Positions 21,613 to 32,081 of a DNA stretch of 64,000 bases are shown one piece after another. Position 1 is the stretch's first letter, and every line of letters starts with the position of its first letter. The position numbers and the translations under genes are program-made. Below the pieces are notes generated by a model. It saw only the letters and a list, made by a program, of their open reading frames with translations, searched no databases and had not been told where the DNA came from. Source of the stretch: Anomaloglossus baeobatrachus (Eukaryota > Chordata > Amphibia > Anura > Aromobatidae); NCBI RefSeq assembly GCF_048569485.1, contig NC_134361.1:173444492-173508491 (forward strand). The letters are read 5' to 3'.

Positions 21613-22895
21613 CATAAATGTTAATACGATAAGTCTTTGGCTTTGTGATTTTTTTTTTGTTTCTATGGTAACGAAGGTTACATCCCATGAAAGCCTAATG
21701 TGTCTAATATATATTTCAAAATTTTGTGTTTGTTACTTATAGCAACAGTATTCAACGCATGCGGGAAAACAAAATGACGGAGTCTAATGCGATATTCACA
21801 GCAACTGAGAGCAGAGGAGTGATAAATTCTTGTTTCTGCAAGGAAAGTCCGTGAAGGATATTCATAGTGATATGTCGCAGACATTGGGGGATCAATGCCC
21901 TTCATATTCCGTTAAGAAATGGGTTGCCAAATTTAAAATGGGCCACTTCAGCACCAATGATGAGGAACGTCCTGGATGACCGAGAGTGGTTGTTGTTCCG
22001 GAGATCGTCAATGCTGTGCACAACCTCATACGGGAGAATTGACAAATTTCAGCTAAAGCAATAGAAGACGTCATGGGGATTTCCCGTGAACATGTGTGTG
22101 TTATTATCCATGAACATTTGGACATGAATAAGCTATCTGCAAAGTGCACAAATGTGTGACAACAGATCAGAGAATCATGCGAGTGAAAACTTCACGGTCC
22201 ATGTATCAGCGTTTCCAGACTGATAAGAACTTCTTGGATCGACTGGTCACTATGGATGAGACCTGGATTTATTTGTATGACCCTGAAAACAAGGAGCAGT
22301 CAAAAGAGTGGAGGCACAGTGGTTCTCCTCTTCCAAAGAAGCTCAGGGTGCAAAAATCAGCCACTAAGGTGATGAAGTCTGTGTTCTGGGATAAAGGAGA
22401 GCGTGCTGCTAGTCGACTACCTTCTAAAGGGTTCTACCATCAATGCAAGGTATTACATTGAACTTTTGGACCAATTGAAGACATCCCTGAAGGCTAAAAG
22501 GCGCAGAAAGCTGTCCAAAGGAATGTTCTTCCTGCAAGACAATGCCTCCGCTCACACTGCACAAGCGACCACGGCAAAACTGGCAGAGCTGGGCTTCCTG
22601 CTGGTTGACCACCCACTTTATTCATTAGATTAGCTTCCTCCAACTATCAACCTAAAGAAACACCTCAAGGGTACCAAATTTCACACCATTTTTGATGCCA
22701 TGGCTGCTACAGATGCCTGGTTTGAGGCACAACTGAAATCCTTCTTTTTACTAGGCTTGCAGAACTTGGAATACCGATGTAAGAAGTGTGTTGACATCAG
22801 TGGAGAGGATGTGGAATAAATATAAAGATTCATCATGCTAGCTCTTTTCATTCTGGGTAAAGCCAAAGACTTATCAGCAACCCCTCATATTTTGT
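21613..22895 (+). mobile_element. Mariner-like DNA transposon, decayed
   Basis: The ends share GATAAGTCTTTGGCTTT on the left and its reverse complement AAAGCCAAAGACTTATC on the right. The left outermost bases are diverged. The right end is followed by CCCCTCATA, consistent with a TA target. Length of about 1.28 kb is typical for mariners. The interior carries a broken transposase on the plus strand. Confidence 0.8.
21850..22820 (+). pseudogene. Mariner transposase pseudogene
   Basis: The N-terminal helix-turn-helix region is recognisable (KKWVAKFKMGHFSTNDEERP), then the catalytic TMDETWIY and LQDNASAHTAQAT. The product would cut and paste the element at TA sites. In-frame TGA codons at 21976-21978 and 22040-22042 look like CGA codons decayed by CpG mutation (RPG-stop-PR and EN-stop-QI). 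Two or more frame shifts separate the middle (22144-22461) from the C-terminal part (22403-22633). LYSLD replaces the usual YSPDLAP motif near 22620. Confidence 0.85.
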
Positions 22896-23510
22896 TAATG
22901 AAGCCACTTAGTTATAACTATTTCCTTGTGACATGATGCTCAATAATGCTGGAAAAAGCTATGTTCATAACTAAATTACTCCTAGATTGTTAGTAGAAGT
23001 TACTCTTGGAATATCTTTAGATCACATTTCTTATTTCTGACCGTGTTGTTAGGTGAGTGAGCTCACTCCCACACTTGAATGGTCTCAAGTTGCTTTACTG
23101 TTGGCATGACACAGGATTAATAAAAGCAAAGTTTTGGAGGTGTCAAGGACATCTAAGAAAACTATCAAGGACAGACTGATATTGTGCATATAGTACAGGG
23201 ATTGGATTGCAGAGGACTGGGAAGAAAGTTATTTTCTCTGATGAAGCCCCCTTCAGACTGATTGGACAATTGGAAGAATGATTGTCTGGAGAAGAAAACA
23301 TAAGCACTACCATGAGTGCTGTGTCTCCCAACAGTGGAGCTTCCTGGGACCATTCCCGTATGTGGTTGTGTGATTGTGGAATATGGGGGGTTCTGTATGG
23401 TTTTGTGTGGGTTTGTATTTTGGGCGTGGTGCTCTGTCCATTCTGTATTCCTTTTGTGTACATTGTCCGGTTTGCAGATTTCATCACCCCCTGCCGGACA
23501 TTTGTTCCTA
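22896..23510. other. Probable decayed Tc1-like remnant plus unassigned sequence
   Basis: Around 23215-23310 the plus strand, over more than one frame, resembles a Tc1-like core (FSDEAPFRL, then VWRRKHKHYH). The region is too decayed to define ends. The rest, 23341-23510, is unassigned. Confidence 0.4.
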
Positions 23511-24421
23511 AAGGCCCAGTCACACTAAACAACTTACTAGCGATCCCAACAACGATACAACCTGATAGGGATCGCTGGTAAGTTGCTAGGAGGTCGCTGG
23601 TGAGATGTCACACTAAGCGACGCTCCAGCGATCCCACCAGCAACCTGACCTAGCAGGGATCGCTAGAGCGTCGCTACATGGGTTGCTGGTGAGCTGTCAC
23701 ACAGGCAGATCTCACCAGGAACCCGTGACCAGCCCCCAGCCAGCAGCGCTGCGTGGAAGCGATGCTGCGCTTGGTAACTAAGGTAAATATCGGGTAACCA
23801 ACCCGATATTTACCTTGGTTACCAGCGCACACCGCTTAGCGCTGGCTCCCTGCACACCTAGCTACAGTACGCATCGGGTTAATTACCCGATGTGTACTCT
23901 GCTACGTGTGCAGGCAGCAGGAGCCGGCTTCTGCGGACGCTGGTAACCATGGTAAACATCGGGTAACCAAGAAGCCCTTATCTTGGTTACCCGATATTTA
24001 CCTTCGTTACCAGCGTCCGCCGATCTCACACTGCCAGTGCCGGCTCCCTGTTCCCTGCACTCCTAGCCACAGTATGTATTGGAGCCGGCACTGACAGCGT
24101 GAGAGCGGCGGACGCTGGCAACGAAGGTAAATATCAGGTAACAAAGGTAAGGACTTCTTGGTTACCCGATGTTTACTGTGGTTACCAGCGTCCGCAGAAG
24201 TCGGCTCCTGCTGCCTGCACATTTAGTTGTTGCTCTGTCGCTGTCACACACAGCGATGTGTGCTTCACAGCGGGAGAGCAACAACTAAAAAATGGCCCAG
24301 GACATTCAGCAGCAACCAGCGACCTCACAGCAGGGGCCAGGTTGTTGCTGGATGTCACACACAGCAACATCGCTAGCAACATCGCTGCTACGTCACAAAA
24401 GTTGTTCCTTAGCAGCGATGT

Positions 24422-24844
24422 ATGGCTAAAAATTGTTTATGCTGTAAATCGATACGACATGGTAGGGTCAGTTTTGGATCTGACCTGGGAGATATTTTTT
24501 TCCCTATACAAGGACACCTTAATTGTCAATCAGATTATGTTATCTATTTGATCGAGTGTGACTGCAATAAGCGGTATGTAGGTAGGACGACCCAAGCCCT
24601 GCATAATAGAATTAATTCTCACAGGCACAATATCAAGGTGGGATATATGTTACATGGATTATCCCGGCACACTACTATATATCATAACAAAAAGATTGAG
24701 TTAAAGGTCACTCCAATCGAGCAGATACCCACTCATAATCCCAATAGGATGGAGATCTTGAATAAAAAAGAAACCTACTGGATCTATAAACTTAACACCT
24801 TAAAACCTCGGGGCCTTAATGAGGTAACTGATTTATTCAACTAA
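24422..24844 (+). CDS. PLE GIY-YIG endonuclease, N-terminally truncated
   Basis: A 140-residue frame opens by chance at the insertion junction (ATG at 24422) with the cysteine linker KNCLCC. It continues into GIY-YIG: VIYLIECDCNKRYVGRT, then an RINSHR helix, and the conserved end YWIYKLNTLKPRGLNE. RT is absent. Alone it would be a free nuclease domain, but nothing suggests expression. Confidence 0.85.
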   Translation: MAKNCLCCKSIRHGRVSFGSDLGDIFFPIQGHLNCQSDYVIYLIECDCNKRYVGRTTQALHNRINSHRHNIKVGYMLHGLSRHTTIYHNKKIELKVTPIEQIPTHNPNRMEILNKKETYWIYKLNTLKPRGLNEVTDLFN

Positions 24845-26227
24845 CATTGTTTACCATGTTTTAAATTGTATTTAATTTTTACATATATACATATGGATAT
24901 TTTTATCTCCCTTCCTTTCATGCATTTTTAACTTTTTATCTTATATATTCTTATCTACGAATATTTTATAGACCTCACCTTTGGCCGTTTAGATATGGGA
25001 TAATAATATTTATTTAATTTTATTATATATATTTTTTTTTAAAAAAAATATATATGTAGATGTTTTTTTATATACATATTTTTGATCATAGTTTTTATTA
25101 GCATTGTCCTCTATGGACCTGGGCCCTTGCGCTCTTTATATGGGCCTTTTATTATAGTGTGTGCTACATGACATATGCATTTTTATAGGTGTACATATGT
25201 TCTTATACTATTGTGGTTTATAAAAAAAATTTTTATATATACAGTCAGATATATATATATATGCAATTTGTCCCATTTTTCTTCTGTGTTTTTTTCTGTG
25301 TTTTTATTTGTATTATATGGTCGTAGGTTATTGCCTGTTTGGATCCCCTTATTTCACGTTGTTAGTTTTTCTTAGTTGATGGGACCCGACAGATTGATCT
25401 ATTTGTGATTTTATGACATCAAAGGATTAATCGTTTTTTCTCTGCTTCTTTTCTTCTATTCCTTATATACAATTCCATCTCGTATCTTTGGTGTTCATGG
25501 GATCTTTCCCCTCTCTTTATCTACACTTTCTCGGTATCTGCTTTGGTTTTCGGCTGCCACGCATGCGCTATAGATTGATTCCCACGGTCTTGAACTTGTT
25601 TGACCTGTCAAGTCCAGATACTTATCCTGGGCGCATGCTCAGAAACTTTTTTTCCCACGCTCTTGCCCTATAGTACACTGCTGTCATGGATCTCCGGCTG
25701 TGAGCTATCACTGTCGGGGTTTCTATGTTCCCATGTTTTACACATTTAACTACACTTGCTCTTACCTGAGGTTTAATCCACATCGTTTTTCATTCATGTT
25801 TCACTCCCATTTGGTGGCGGCAGAGACTAATAGTGACGTTCTTCTATCTCTGCTTAAACACAGTATGCACTTGATGTATCATGCACCCGTACTTCTCCGG
25901 GTTCTACACTGTTTCATGTTCATTCTTTTATATTATATAGATATGTCATGCATATACACGGGTTACTTGTTATCGTTTTGTACTTTATTTTTACACACTT
26001 CCCGTTTTTTCATGCAACATGTATTTGATGTGATTCACAACTTAGAGAGGTGGTTTTTGACAATTCATGTGTTTGATGTTTTTTCCATGTAAAACGTCAT
26101 AGCTGACAACGTGGCACCCTTTTCCCGCCGTTTTTTTCTGAAGAGGGATGTTCCTATGACGTCATTTTCACTATTTATTATGTGTCTGATCTCTGTGGGA
26201 CAGATTTGATGTTATTTTTAACCTGAC

Positions 26228-26269
26228 GGTCCTGAGGAAGGGAGCAGATGCTCCTGAAACGCGTAGACC
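26228..26269 (+). ncRNA. Hammerhead-like ribozyme in PLE 3' region
   Basis: Stem I GGTC/GACC encloses core CTGAGGA, stem II GGAGC-AGAT-GCTCC, then GAAACGCGTA. Stem III is about two base pairs. All catalytic core positions fit the hammerhead consensus. Confidence 0.8.
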
Positions 26270-26584
26270 TGTATGAGAATAAAGTGACATTGGTCTTCAT
26301 CATCTGAATGAGTGATCTGTTGGCGCAGCAATTGAACACCCTTCTCTATTACTCTCTGATGTCTGCCACTGGGTGGCTGCAGCCGTGGATCTTGTTTTAC
26401 ATGCACTTTTAGTAGTTGTGACTGTCACAACTACTTCAGGTGAGTGAGTTTACTCCCCCTTTCCCACCCCACATATATCGGGGTAAGACCCTATTTTGCG
26501 CTTTTTTATCCACAGCCTCCTTCTGTAAAAGTTGTTCCTTAGCAGCGATGTTGCTAGCGATGTTGCTTAGTGTGACGTGGCCTT

Positions 26585-27346
26585 AAGTCCGGGGGAGGGG
26601 GGCCTGGGACCCACCTAAACTCTCTGTTTACCTGGTAGATTGGTCAGTCTGTCGGAGAACTTCAAGAGACAAGGAAGAAGATCAATCCTCTGGGGGGAGA
26701 AGCTGCAGGTACAGGCAGCACCCCAGAGAGCCGTTGAGAAACCCCCATTTGTCTGGAAAAGGACTGCTGGAGGATTGTGACTCATCCCCAGGACACTTAT
26801 CCCATTACTGGACTATTTTACCCTCTCTGTGGTGGATTATTTGATAGACATTCTGGATTGCATAGAATAAATATTCTTTGGATTTTTCACTCATCTCTCG
26901 CTCTGTTGATTGTGTGATATGAGAGAAGGACTCCGTGACAGGTTGTATTTCATCCACGGAATGGACTCTTTCACAATTTTGCCTAAGAACACTGTCATGA
27001 ATAAACATCTTCCGAGACAAATTGAATCTTTGCGTAAATTTGATGCATATGTAAATGGGTATAAATATTTAGAAAATGTTTATACTTGTACTTCAGTAAC
27101 CATAGAAACATCTAACTAAAAAATCTAAAACACATATGCAGCAATCATTGTAAAAGCCAAAATTTGTTTCCTGGCAAAAAGTTTTGCGACTGTTATTGTT
27201 CCCACCACACATATAGGTAGCTGTTACAATACACCAGTTCCATTCATCTCGATTTCTAAGAATTTAATAATGAAGCTACATTATACAGGAAATAATTTAC
27301 ATATAACATAAATATATGAATTATTTTGGAATAATCTGAAAATATA
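26585..27346. other. Unassigned intergenic sequence
   Basis: No gene or clear repeat recognised between the hAT-like element and the Tc1-like element. Confidence 0.4.
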
Positions 27347-28280
27347 CAGTACAGACGAAAAGTTTGGACACACCATCTCATCTCTAGAACAACTGTTAGG
27401 AGGAGACTTTGTGCAGCAAGCCTTCATGGTAAAATAGCTGCTAGGAAACCACTGCTAAGGACAGGCAACAAGCAGAAGAGACGTGTTTGGGCTAAAGAGC
27501 ACAAGGAATGGACATTAGACCAGTTTAAATCTGTGCTTTGGTCTGATGAGTCCAAATTTGAGATCTTTGGATCCAACCACCGTGTCTTTGTAGAAAAGGT
27601 GAGCGGATGGACTCTACATGGCTGGTTCCCACCGTGAAGCATGGAGGAGGAGGTGTGACGGTGTGGGGGAGCTTTGCTGGTGACACTTTTGGGGATTTAT
27701 TCAAAATTGAAGGCATACAGAACCAGCATGGCTACCACAGCATCTTGCAGCGGTGTGCTATTCCATCCGGTTTGCGTTTAGTTGGACCATCATTTATTTT
27801 TCAACAGGACAATGACCCCAAACACACCTCCAGGCTGTGTAAGGGCTATTTGACCAAGACGGAGAGTGATGGGGTGCTACGCCAGATGACCTGGTCAGTC
27901 ACCAGACCTGAACCAAATCGAGATGGTTTGGGGTGAGCTGGACCGCAGAGTGAAGGCAAAAGGGCCAACAAGTGCTAAGCATCTCTGGGAACTCCTTCAA
28001 GACTGTTGGAAAACCATTTCCGGTGACTACGTCTTGAAGCTCATCAAGAGAATGCCAAGAGTGTGCAAAGCAGTAATGAAAGCAGAAGGCGTTTATTTTT
28101 CAGTACCTAGAATATAAGACATATTTTCAGTTGTTTCACACTTTTTTGTTAAGTATTTCATTCCACATGTGTTAATTCATAGTTTTGATGCCTTCAATGT
28201 GAATCTACAATTTTCAGAGTCCTGAAAATAAAGAAAACTCTTTGAATGAGAAGGTGTGTCCAAACCTTTGGTTTGTACTG
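27347..28280 (+). mobile_element. Tc1-like DNA transposon, internally deleted
   Basis: Terminal inverted repeats begin CAGTACAGACGAAAAGTTTG on the left and CAGTACAAACCAAAGGTTTG read inward from the right, with TA on each side (27345-27346 and 28281-28282). At 934 bp it is shorter than a usual 1.2-1.6 kb Tc1 element: the DNA-binding N-terminal half of the transposase is missing. It lies about 315 bp downstream of the CITED1-like stop codon. Confidence 0.92.
27390..28117 (+). pseudogene. Tc1-like transposase pseudogene (DD34E catalytic half)
   Basis: The visible order is LWSDESKFEIFGSNHRVFV, VKHGGGGVTVWG, FQQDNDPKHTS and a C-terminal IEMVWGELDRRVK segment with the catalytic glutamate. These give the D-D-E set of Tc1 transposases. 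At least two frame shifts, near 27600 and 27900, break the frame, and the helix-turn-helix domains are absent. The copy is therefore inactive, though its ends could be mobilised in trans. Confidence 0.88.
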
Positions 28281-28282
28281 TA

Positions 28283-28596
28283 CATGCGCAGTTAGCTTTC
28301 AGCCCAAATAAAAACTCATTTATGTGACACAGGTTGTTCACTCAGACTTAAAGACCAAACTGCAACAGTTATATAATCGGAAACTAAGTAACAGTGAAAT
28401 AAAATGTGTTTATAAGGAACATAATTGCTTTGTATAAAGGGAGAGAAATTACTCAGGTGTTAAAGTAACTTGCCTCTAAATTAGTTTTTTTTGTGTTTGT
28501 AATTCAACCATATAAAAAATGTCTGATCTACTGCATCTAATGAATTTATGTTCGTGTCATATTTTATCAGTATTCCAAAGAAAATCAGCTTGCATT
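28283..28596 (-). other. Probable 3' UTR/downstream sequence of the CITED1-like gene
   Basis: AT-rich sequence follows the CITED1-like stop codon. No canonical minus-strand AATAAA was found before the Tc1-like element, so the polyadenylation site is not placed. Confidence 0.35.
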
Positions 28597-29022
28597 TCAT
28601 TGCTCTAGGGTCAACAACTGTTCTGGAGCAAACTCAAATTCATTTTGCCCCAACCAAAGTTCTGGAAGTTCGTTGGCTGTGTCCAGACCCATCTCCAAAA
28701 CCAAAGATTTGAGGACGTCTTCATCTACACGATCCAAGTCAAATATTCCAGCTCCACTTGCGATGGATACCTGACTGTTCAAAGCCCAGTGCTGAGTGGC
28801 AGCTGATCCTTGGTATTGGGTATTGAGCCTCTGAAGTTGCACGCTAGCTCGAAAGTGCTGGGATGTAGTTAATCCAAAGGTGTTTTGCTTTGGCGCCGTC
28901 ACCCCTTGTGATGTTAGGAGTCCTGAATTAGGTATGGATGGTGTACCAATAACTACAGTGTTGCTATCACTTATGGCTGCTTTGGGATAGTGACCTATTG
29001 CTACTGTTGCTCTGTCTTTCAT
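28597..29022 (-). CDS. CITED1: CITED1-like transcriptional co-regulator
   Basis: The 141-residue protein belongs to the CITED family, nuclear co-regulators whose acidic C-terminus binds the CH1/TAZ1 domain of CBP/p300. The C-terminal domain is clear: [20 protein letters not shown] then [13 protein letters not shown]. Three features favour CITED1 over CITED2 or CITED4. The N-terminus [12 protein letters not shown] resembles mammalian CITED1 VKDRKAVAILHYP. The middle [10 protein letters not shown] resembles LQKLNSQYQG. The [14 protein letters not shown] context also matches. The start is supported by an in-frame TAA 15 bp upstream in the same exon. The protein is shorter than mammalian CITED1 (about 190 residues) because the region before KDR is absent, and its C-terminus ([10 protein letters not shown]) differs from mammalian TADFPSSC. 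The frame is fully open amid dense transposons, consistent with selection. Family match is from memory. Confidence 0.9.
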   Translation of the reverse strand: MKDRATVAIGHYPKAAISDSNTVVIGTPSIPNSGLLTSQGVTAPKQNTFGLTTSQHFRASVQLQRLNTQYQGSAATQHWALNSQVSIASGAGIFDLDRVDEDVLKSLVLEMGLDTANELPELWLGQNEFEFAPEQLLTLEQ

Positions 29023-29050
29023 GCTTGTGCAAGGATTTTAGCAATAGATG
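29023..29050 (-). other. 5' UTR part of the last CITED1-like exon, with splice acceptor
   Basis: On the minus strand a pyrimidine run ends in TTTTTTTTGCAG at 29051, a good 3' splice site. The exon then has 28 noncoding bases, including an in-frame TAA, before the ATG. The upstream exon, presumably mostly 5' UTR, lies at higher coordinates and was not identified. Confidence 0.7.
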
Positions 29051-29327
29051 CTGCAAAAAAAAGAAAAAAATTAGTATACATACATAATACAAGTACCCAA
29101 AAGGATTCTGCTGCTCAAAAAACGTTACATGCTGCATTCCTGCCGCCCGATGGTCAGTCGTTCCATGACTGATCAGTCGGGCGGAGGATGCAATGCAGGG
29201 TCATCAGTCACAATCCGCCGCTCATACAAGTATATGGGAACAATGGAATCCGCCAAACGGATTCCGTTGTTTACCAGGGCCACGGATTGTGACTGATACA
29301 AATTGACGGAAATGTGAACCTAACCTA
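29051..29327 (-). other. Intron sequence upstream of the CITED1-like coding exon
   Basis: Unassigned sequence with several inverted words (GATGGTCAGTC, CGGATTGTGACTGAT) of repeat-like character. No exon was recognised. Confidence 0.4.
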
Positions 29328-29495
29328 AAGGCCACTTTACACACAGAGATAAATCTGCGGCAGATCTGTGGTTGCAGTGAAATTGTGGACAATCAGTGCC
29401 AGGTTTGTGGCTGTGTACAAATGGAACAATATGTCCATGATTTCACTGCAACCACAGATCTGCCAAAGATTTATCTCTGTGTGCAAAGTGGCCTT
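29328..29495. mobile_element. Short inverted-repeat element (MITE), copy 1
   Basis: A 168-bp palindromic element begins AAGGCCACTTTACACACAGA and ends with its near reverse complement, AAGTGGCCTT. A second copy in opposite orientation lies at 37818-37996. A clear 8-bp target duplication was not found, so the superfamily (hAT-like by end style) is tentative. Confidence 0.8.
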
Positions 29496-29499
29496 AACT

Positions 29500-29645
29500 C
29501 TACAGATGGTAAACATACCTTTGATCTCAGACATCATATCACATGTTGTTCAACACGTGGTATATTTTGCCACATGTGCATGCCCCCACACCTATGTCGG
29601 TCTCACTTATAAAATGTGGAACAACGAAAGACATTGGTGCAGGCA
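29500..29645 (+). pseudogene. PLE GIY-YIG endonuclease fragment
   Basis: The plus strand reads GKHTFDLRHHITCCST in one frame and HVVYFATCACPHTYVGLTYK in another, which together match the end of the cysteine linker and the GIY-YIG core of PLE proteins. The fragment is frame-shifted and decayed. Confidence 0.65.
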
Positions 29646-29689
29646 AGACAGTGGCCACCTGGAAAACACACATGAATTGGACCTCTTGT

Positions 29690-29791
29690 ACTAAATGGGT
29701 TCCTTATGGGAGGGACATAGTGACTCTTTACCAATATATCACAGAAGATTTTGTGCCTTCCTAAAGGTCATAAGGGATACTTCATTAAGAA
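29690..29791 (-). pseudogene. Older PLE fragment, part downstream of the palindrome insertion
   Basis: The minus strand reads LMTFRKAQN, the segment after RT that in PLEs precedes the cysteine linker (compare ITFRRGRTIRDRL in the PLE at 1969-3897). It continues the fragment at 36352-36740: the frame runs through the 14-bp duplicated sequence from one side to the other, showing that the 6.5-kb palindrome inserted here. It contains stops and is dead. Confidence 0.65.
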
Positions 29792-30003
29792 AGAGGTTTT
29801 TTGCCCAGCTCACCTGTGTGATGGAAGCCAGTAATCCTGGGCTGTGCACGGACAAGAGGTTTGGAGAGCCAGTCCATGTGCATTGAAATTGGTTGAAGGG
29901 TTTCACCAGCACAAAACTCCAGGCATTTTGTTCTTTAAAATAAAAATTCCTTTATTTTCATATCATTAAAAAGTCCATGCTATGGTGGTCAAGCCCATGT
30001 CAG

Positions 30004-30043
30004 AGAGGACGCGTTTCGAACATCCAGTTCTTATTCAGTCTCT
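30004..30043 (-). ncRNA. Degenerate hammerhead-like motif, left PLE arm
   Basis: The minus strand reads CTGAATA, a GAAC-TGGAT-GTTC hairpin, then GAAACGCGTC. The conserved G of CUGANGA is replaced by U, and stem I pairs only out of register, so it may be inactive. The right arm (36192-36233) has the same sequence. Confidence 0.5.
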
Positions 30044-30206
30044 AAACCATCTAGTCACAGAACTGTTTAAAAAGGGCTGAACCCAAACATGTGATCAAAT
30101 GCAAGGAGAGAGCAAGACAATTACAAAAACATTAACCCCTTGAGTTATATCACTCCATATAATGCTTATAACACTTATATATATATACAAAGTTTTCTTA
30201 GCCAGA

Positions 30207-32081
30207 TTAATATGCAAACATTAATTCATTTCTTTTATTTAAACCTTTCGGAAATCTTGTGCCCATTAAAAACATCCATTTTATTTCCCTCTGAAAAAGG
30301 ATATCTTTCAAATTTCCACCTCTTCTAGGTAGTTGAATTTTTTCAATGGCATTGACTTTCATGCCTGTTAAATTACCTGCATGTGCGTCACGAAAATGTT
30401 GAGACGCTCCTGATAATTTTCTTGTGGTGGCATTATTAACATCATAAATGCGTTCAGATATCCTCTTTCTGAGAGAACGACAAGTGCTGCCTATATATTG
30501 TAACTGACAAATAGTACACGATATTAAATAAACCACATGGTCTGAACTGCAGTTTATGAGTGACATTATTTTATACGTTTTTTTATCTGTAAATGAGGAA
30601 AATTCCTTCACATTTGACATATAACCACATAGTCCACACGATCTGTGGCCACATTTGAAAGAGCCTGTGCTGGGTAACCAATTGCCAGTGTTTTTTTCTT
30701 TTTTAGTGGAACCGCACCTATTCATATGATCACTAGGTGATAACATGGATCCCAATGTAATGTTCCTTTTTGAGACAAATTTAACTCCATTTTTTAAGAT
30801 TTTGTATAATATGTCATCTGTAGATAAAATGGGTAAATATTTTTTGATAATTTTAATTACATCATAATAATTCTTACTGTATGTTGTTGAAAAAACAACT
30901 GACAATTCTTTCTGGGGATTATCTCTGGTTTTATTCATGTCCAAATATTGTGACCTACTCACTTTGATTGCCTTGGTTTTGGCTTTCTGGAGATTTGTCA
31001 TTTTATACCCTCTTGCCAAAAACCTTTTTTCAATAGTGCTGCATTCTACCTCAAAACCATTTTGGGTGTTGCAACATCTCCTAGCACGGACATATTCACC
31101 TGTAGGGATGTTATTTATAACATGCTTTGGATGGCAACTTCCCGCATGTAATAGTGAGTTGCCTGATATGGGTTTTCTATAAAGACTGCAATTAATTTCT
31201 CCATTGTCACCCTTCCCATGGAATTGTATATCCAAAAAATTAATTTTTGATACATCATGAAAAAAAGTGAAAAAAAGATTATGGGCATTATTATTAATGT
31301 ATGATATGAAATCCTCAATTTTTTTATTTGGATTTTGCCATACAATAAGTACATCATCTATAAATCTCAGATATAATGCTATATCCGAGAAAAAAGGATT
31401 GCACTGATTAAAAATATATTGTTCTTCCCACCAAAACATAAATATGCCTGCTAGAGAGGGGGAAAACCGTGCGCCCATTGAACATCCCTGTAACTGAATA
31501 TATCCTTTATTTAAAAAGGTAAAGTAGTTGTTTTTAAGTAAAAACTCAGTTACATCAATCAAATAGTCCTGTAATTCAAGTGAGTAGTCAGAATATTTTT
31601 TGAGCAAATCTTTCAACTCTAAAATGGCAAGGGAATGTGGAATAGATGTATAAAGTGATTGCACATCACAAGTTAACCAACTGAAATTATCCTGCCATTT
31701 CATCTGAGAGATAATATTCAACACATGTTTGCTATCCAGGACATAGCCAGGAGACATTTTAGGAAGAAATTGAAGGTGGTTATCCAACCACTCTGCCAGA
31801 TGTTCAGTATAAGAATCTATACCTGAGACAATCGGTCTCATTTTTGGGGGAAATTGATTTTTATGTGACTTGGGTAAGGCATGTAATAGTGGTATTAAGC
31901 AATAAGATGGATTAAGATAATCTCTCAATTTTTCATCCATTAAACCCAAATGTAAGCCTTCTTCTAGAATTTTTTCCAAGGATTTTTTTATATCTGCAGA
32001 GGGGTCATGATCGACTCTCCTGTAGGTATCACAATCCTGTAACATGGTCAATACCTCCCTTTCATAAAGTCCAGTATCCAA
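30207..32081 (-). CDS. PLE reverse transcriptase-endonuclease, left arm
   Basis: This 624-residue frame carries the RT core (CDVQSLYTSIP, GCSMGARFSPSLAG, RFIDDVLIVW), the cysteine linker FKCGHRSCGLCGYM and the GIY-YIG nuclease (VVYLISCTICQLQYIGST), ending MGTRFPKGLNKRNE. Its N-terminal part with the DKG motif lies in the upstream frame. The two are separated at a C-run of nine (32092-32101), where the right arm has eight G. One homopolymer slip therefore broke this copy. Confidence 0.9.
   Translation of the reverse strand: MDTGLYEREVLTMLQDCDTYRRVDHDPSADIKKSLEKILEEGLHLGLMDEKLRDYLNPSYCLIPLLHALPKSHKNQFPPKMRPIVSGIDSYTEHLAEWLDNHLQFLPKMSPGYVLDSKHVLNIISQMKWQDNFSWLTCDVQSLYTSIPHSLAILELKDLLKKYSDYSLELQDYLIDVTEFLLKNNYFTFLNKGYIQLQGCSMGARFSPSLAGIFMFWWEEQYIFNQCNPFFSDIALYLRFIDDVLIVWQNPNKKIEDFISYINNNAHNLFFTFFHDVSKINFLDIQFHGKGDNGEINCSLYRKPISGNSLLHAGSCHPKHVINNIPTGEYVRARRCCNTQNGFEVECSTIEKRFLARGYKMTNLQKAKTKAIKVSRSQYLDMNKTRDNPQKELSVVFSTTYSKNYYDVIKIIKKYLPILSTDDILYKILKNGVKFVSKRNITLGSMLSPSDHMNRCGSTKKEKNTGNWLPSTGSFKCGHRSCGLCGYMSNVKEFSSFTDKKTYKIMSLINCSSDHVVYLISCTICQLQYIGSTCRSLRKRISERIYDVNNATTRKLSGASQHFRDAHAGNLTGMKVNAIEKIQLPRRGGNLKDILFQREIKWMFLMGTRFPKGLNKRNELMFAY

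Larger units (their letters stand above)
24422..26526 (+). mobile_element. PLE 3' portion with 25-bp target duplication
   Basis: The element lies between two exact copies of a 25-bp sequence (24397-24421 and 26527-26551, starting AAAAGTTGTTCC) that belongs to the host hAT-like element. It keeps only the C-terminal endonuclease part of the PLE protein and about 1.7 kb of AT-rich 3' region with a hammerhead motif. The last 125 bp match, in reverse complement, the end of the PLE at 58602-58776, so both belong to one family. Confidence 0.9.
23511..26584. mobile_element. hAT-like non-autonomous DNA element, split by a PLE
   Basis: The outer ends are AAGGCCCAGTCACACTAA on the left and TTAGTGTGACGTGGCCTT on the right, an imperfect terminal inverted repeat. 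The interior (23530-24421) is rich in repeated inverted words such as GTTACCAGCGTCCGC and AGCGATGTTGCT and has no coding potential. A PLE (24422-26526) sits inside, flanked by a duplicated 25-bp piece of this element. Without the PLE it is about 970 bp. I could not see a clear 8-bp target duplication, so hAT membership rests on the terminal sequence style only. Confidence 0.7.

Noticed and set aside
29337-29537. Minus-strand frame beginning MMSEIKGMF as a gene
   Set aside because: It runs through the MITE; the plus strand carries the recognisable GIY-YIG remnant.
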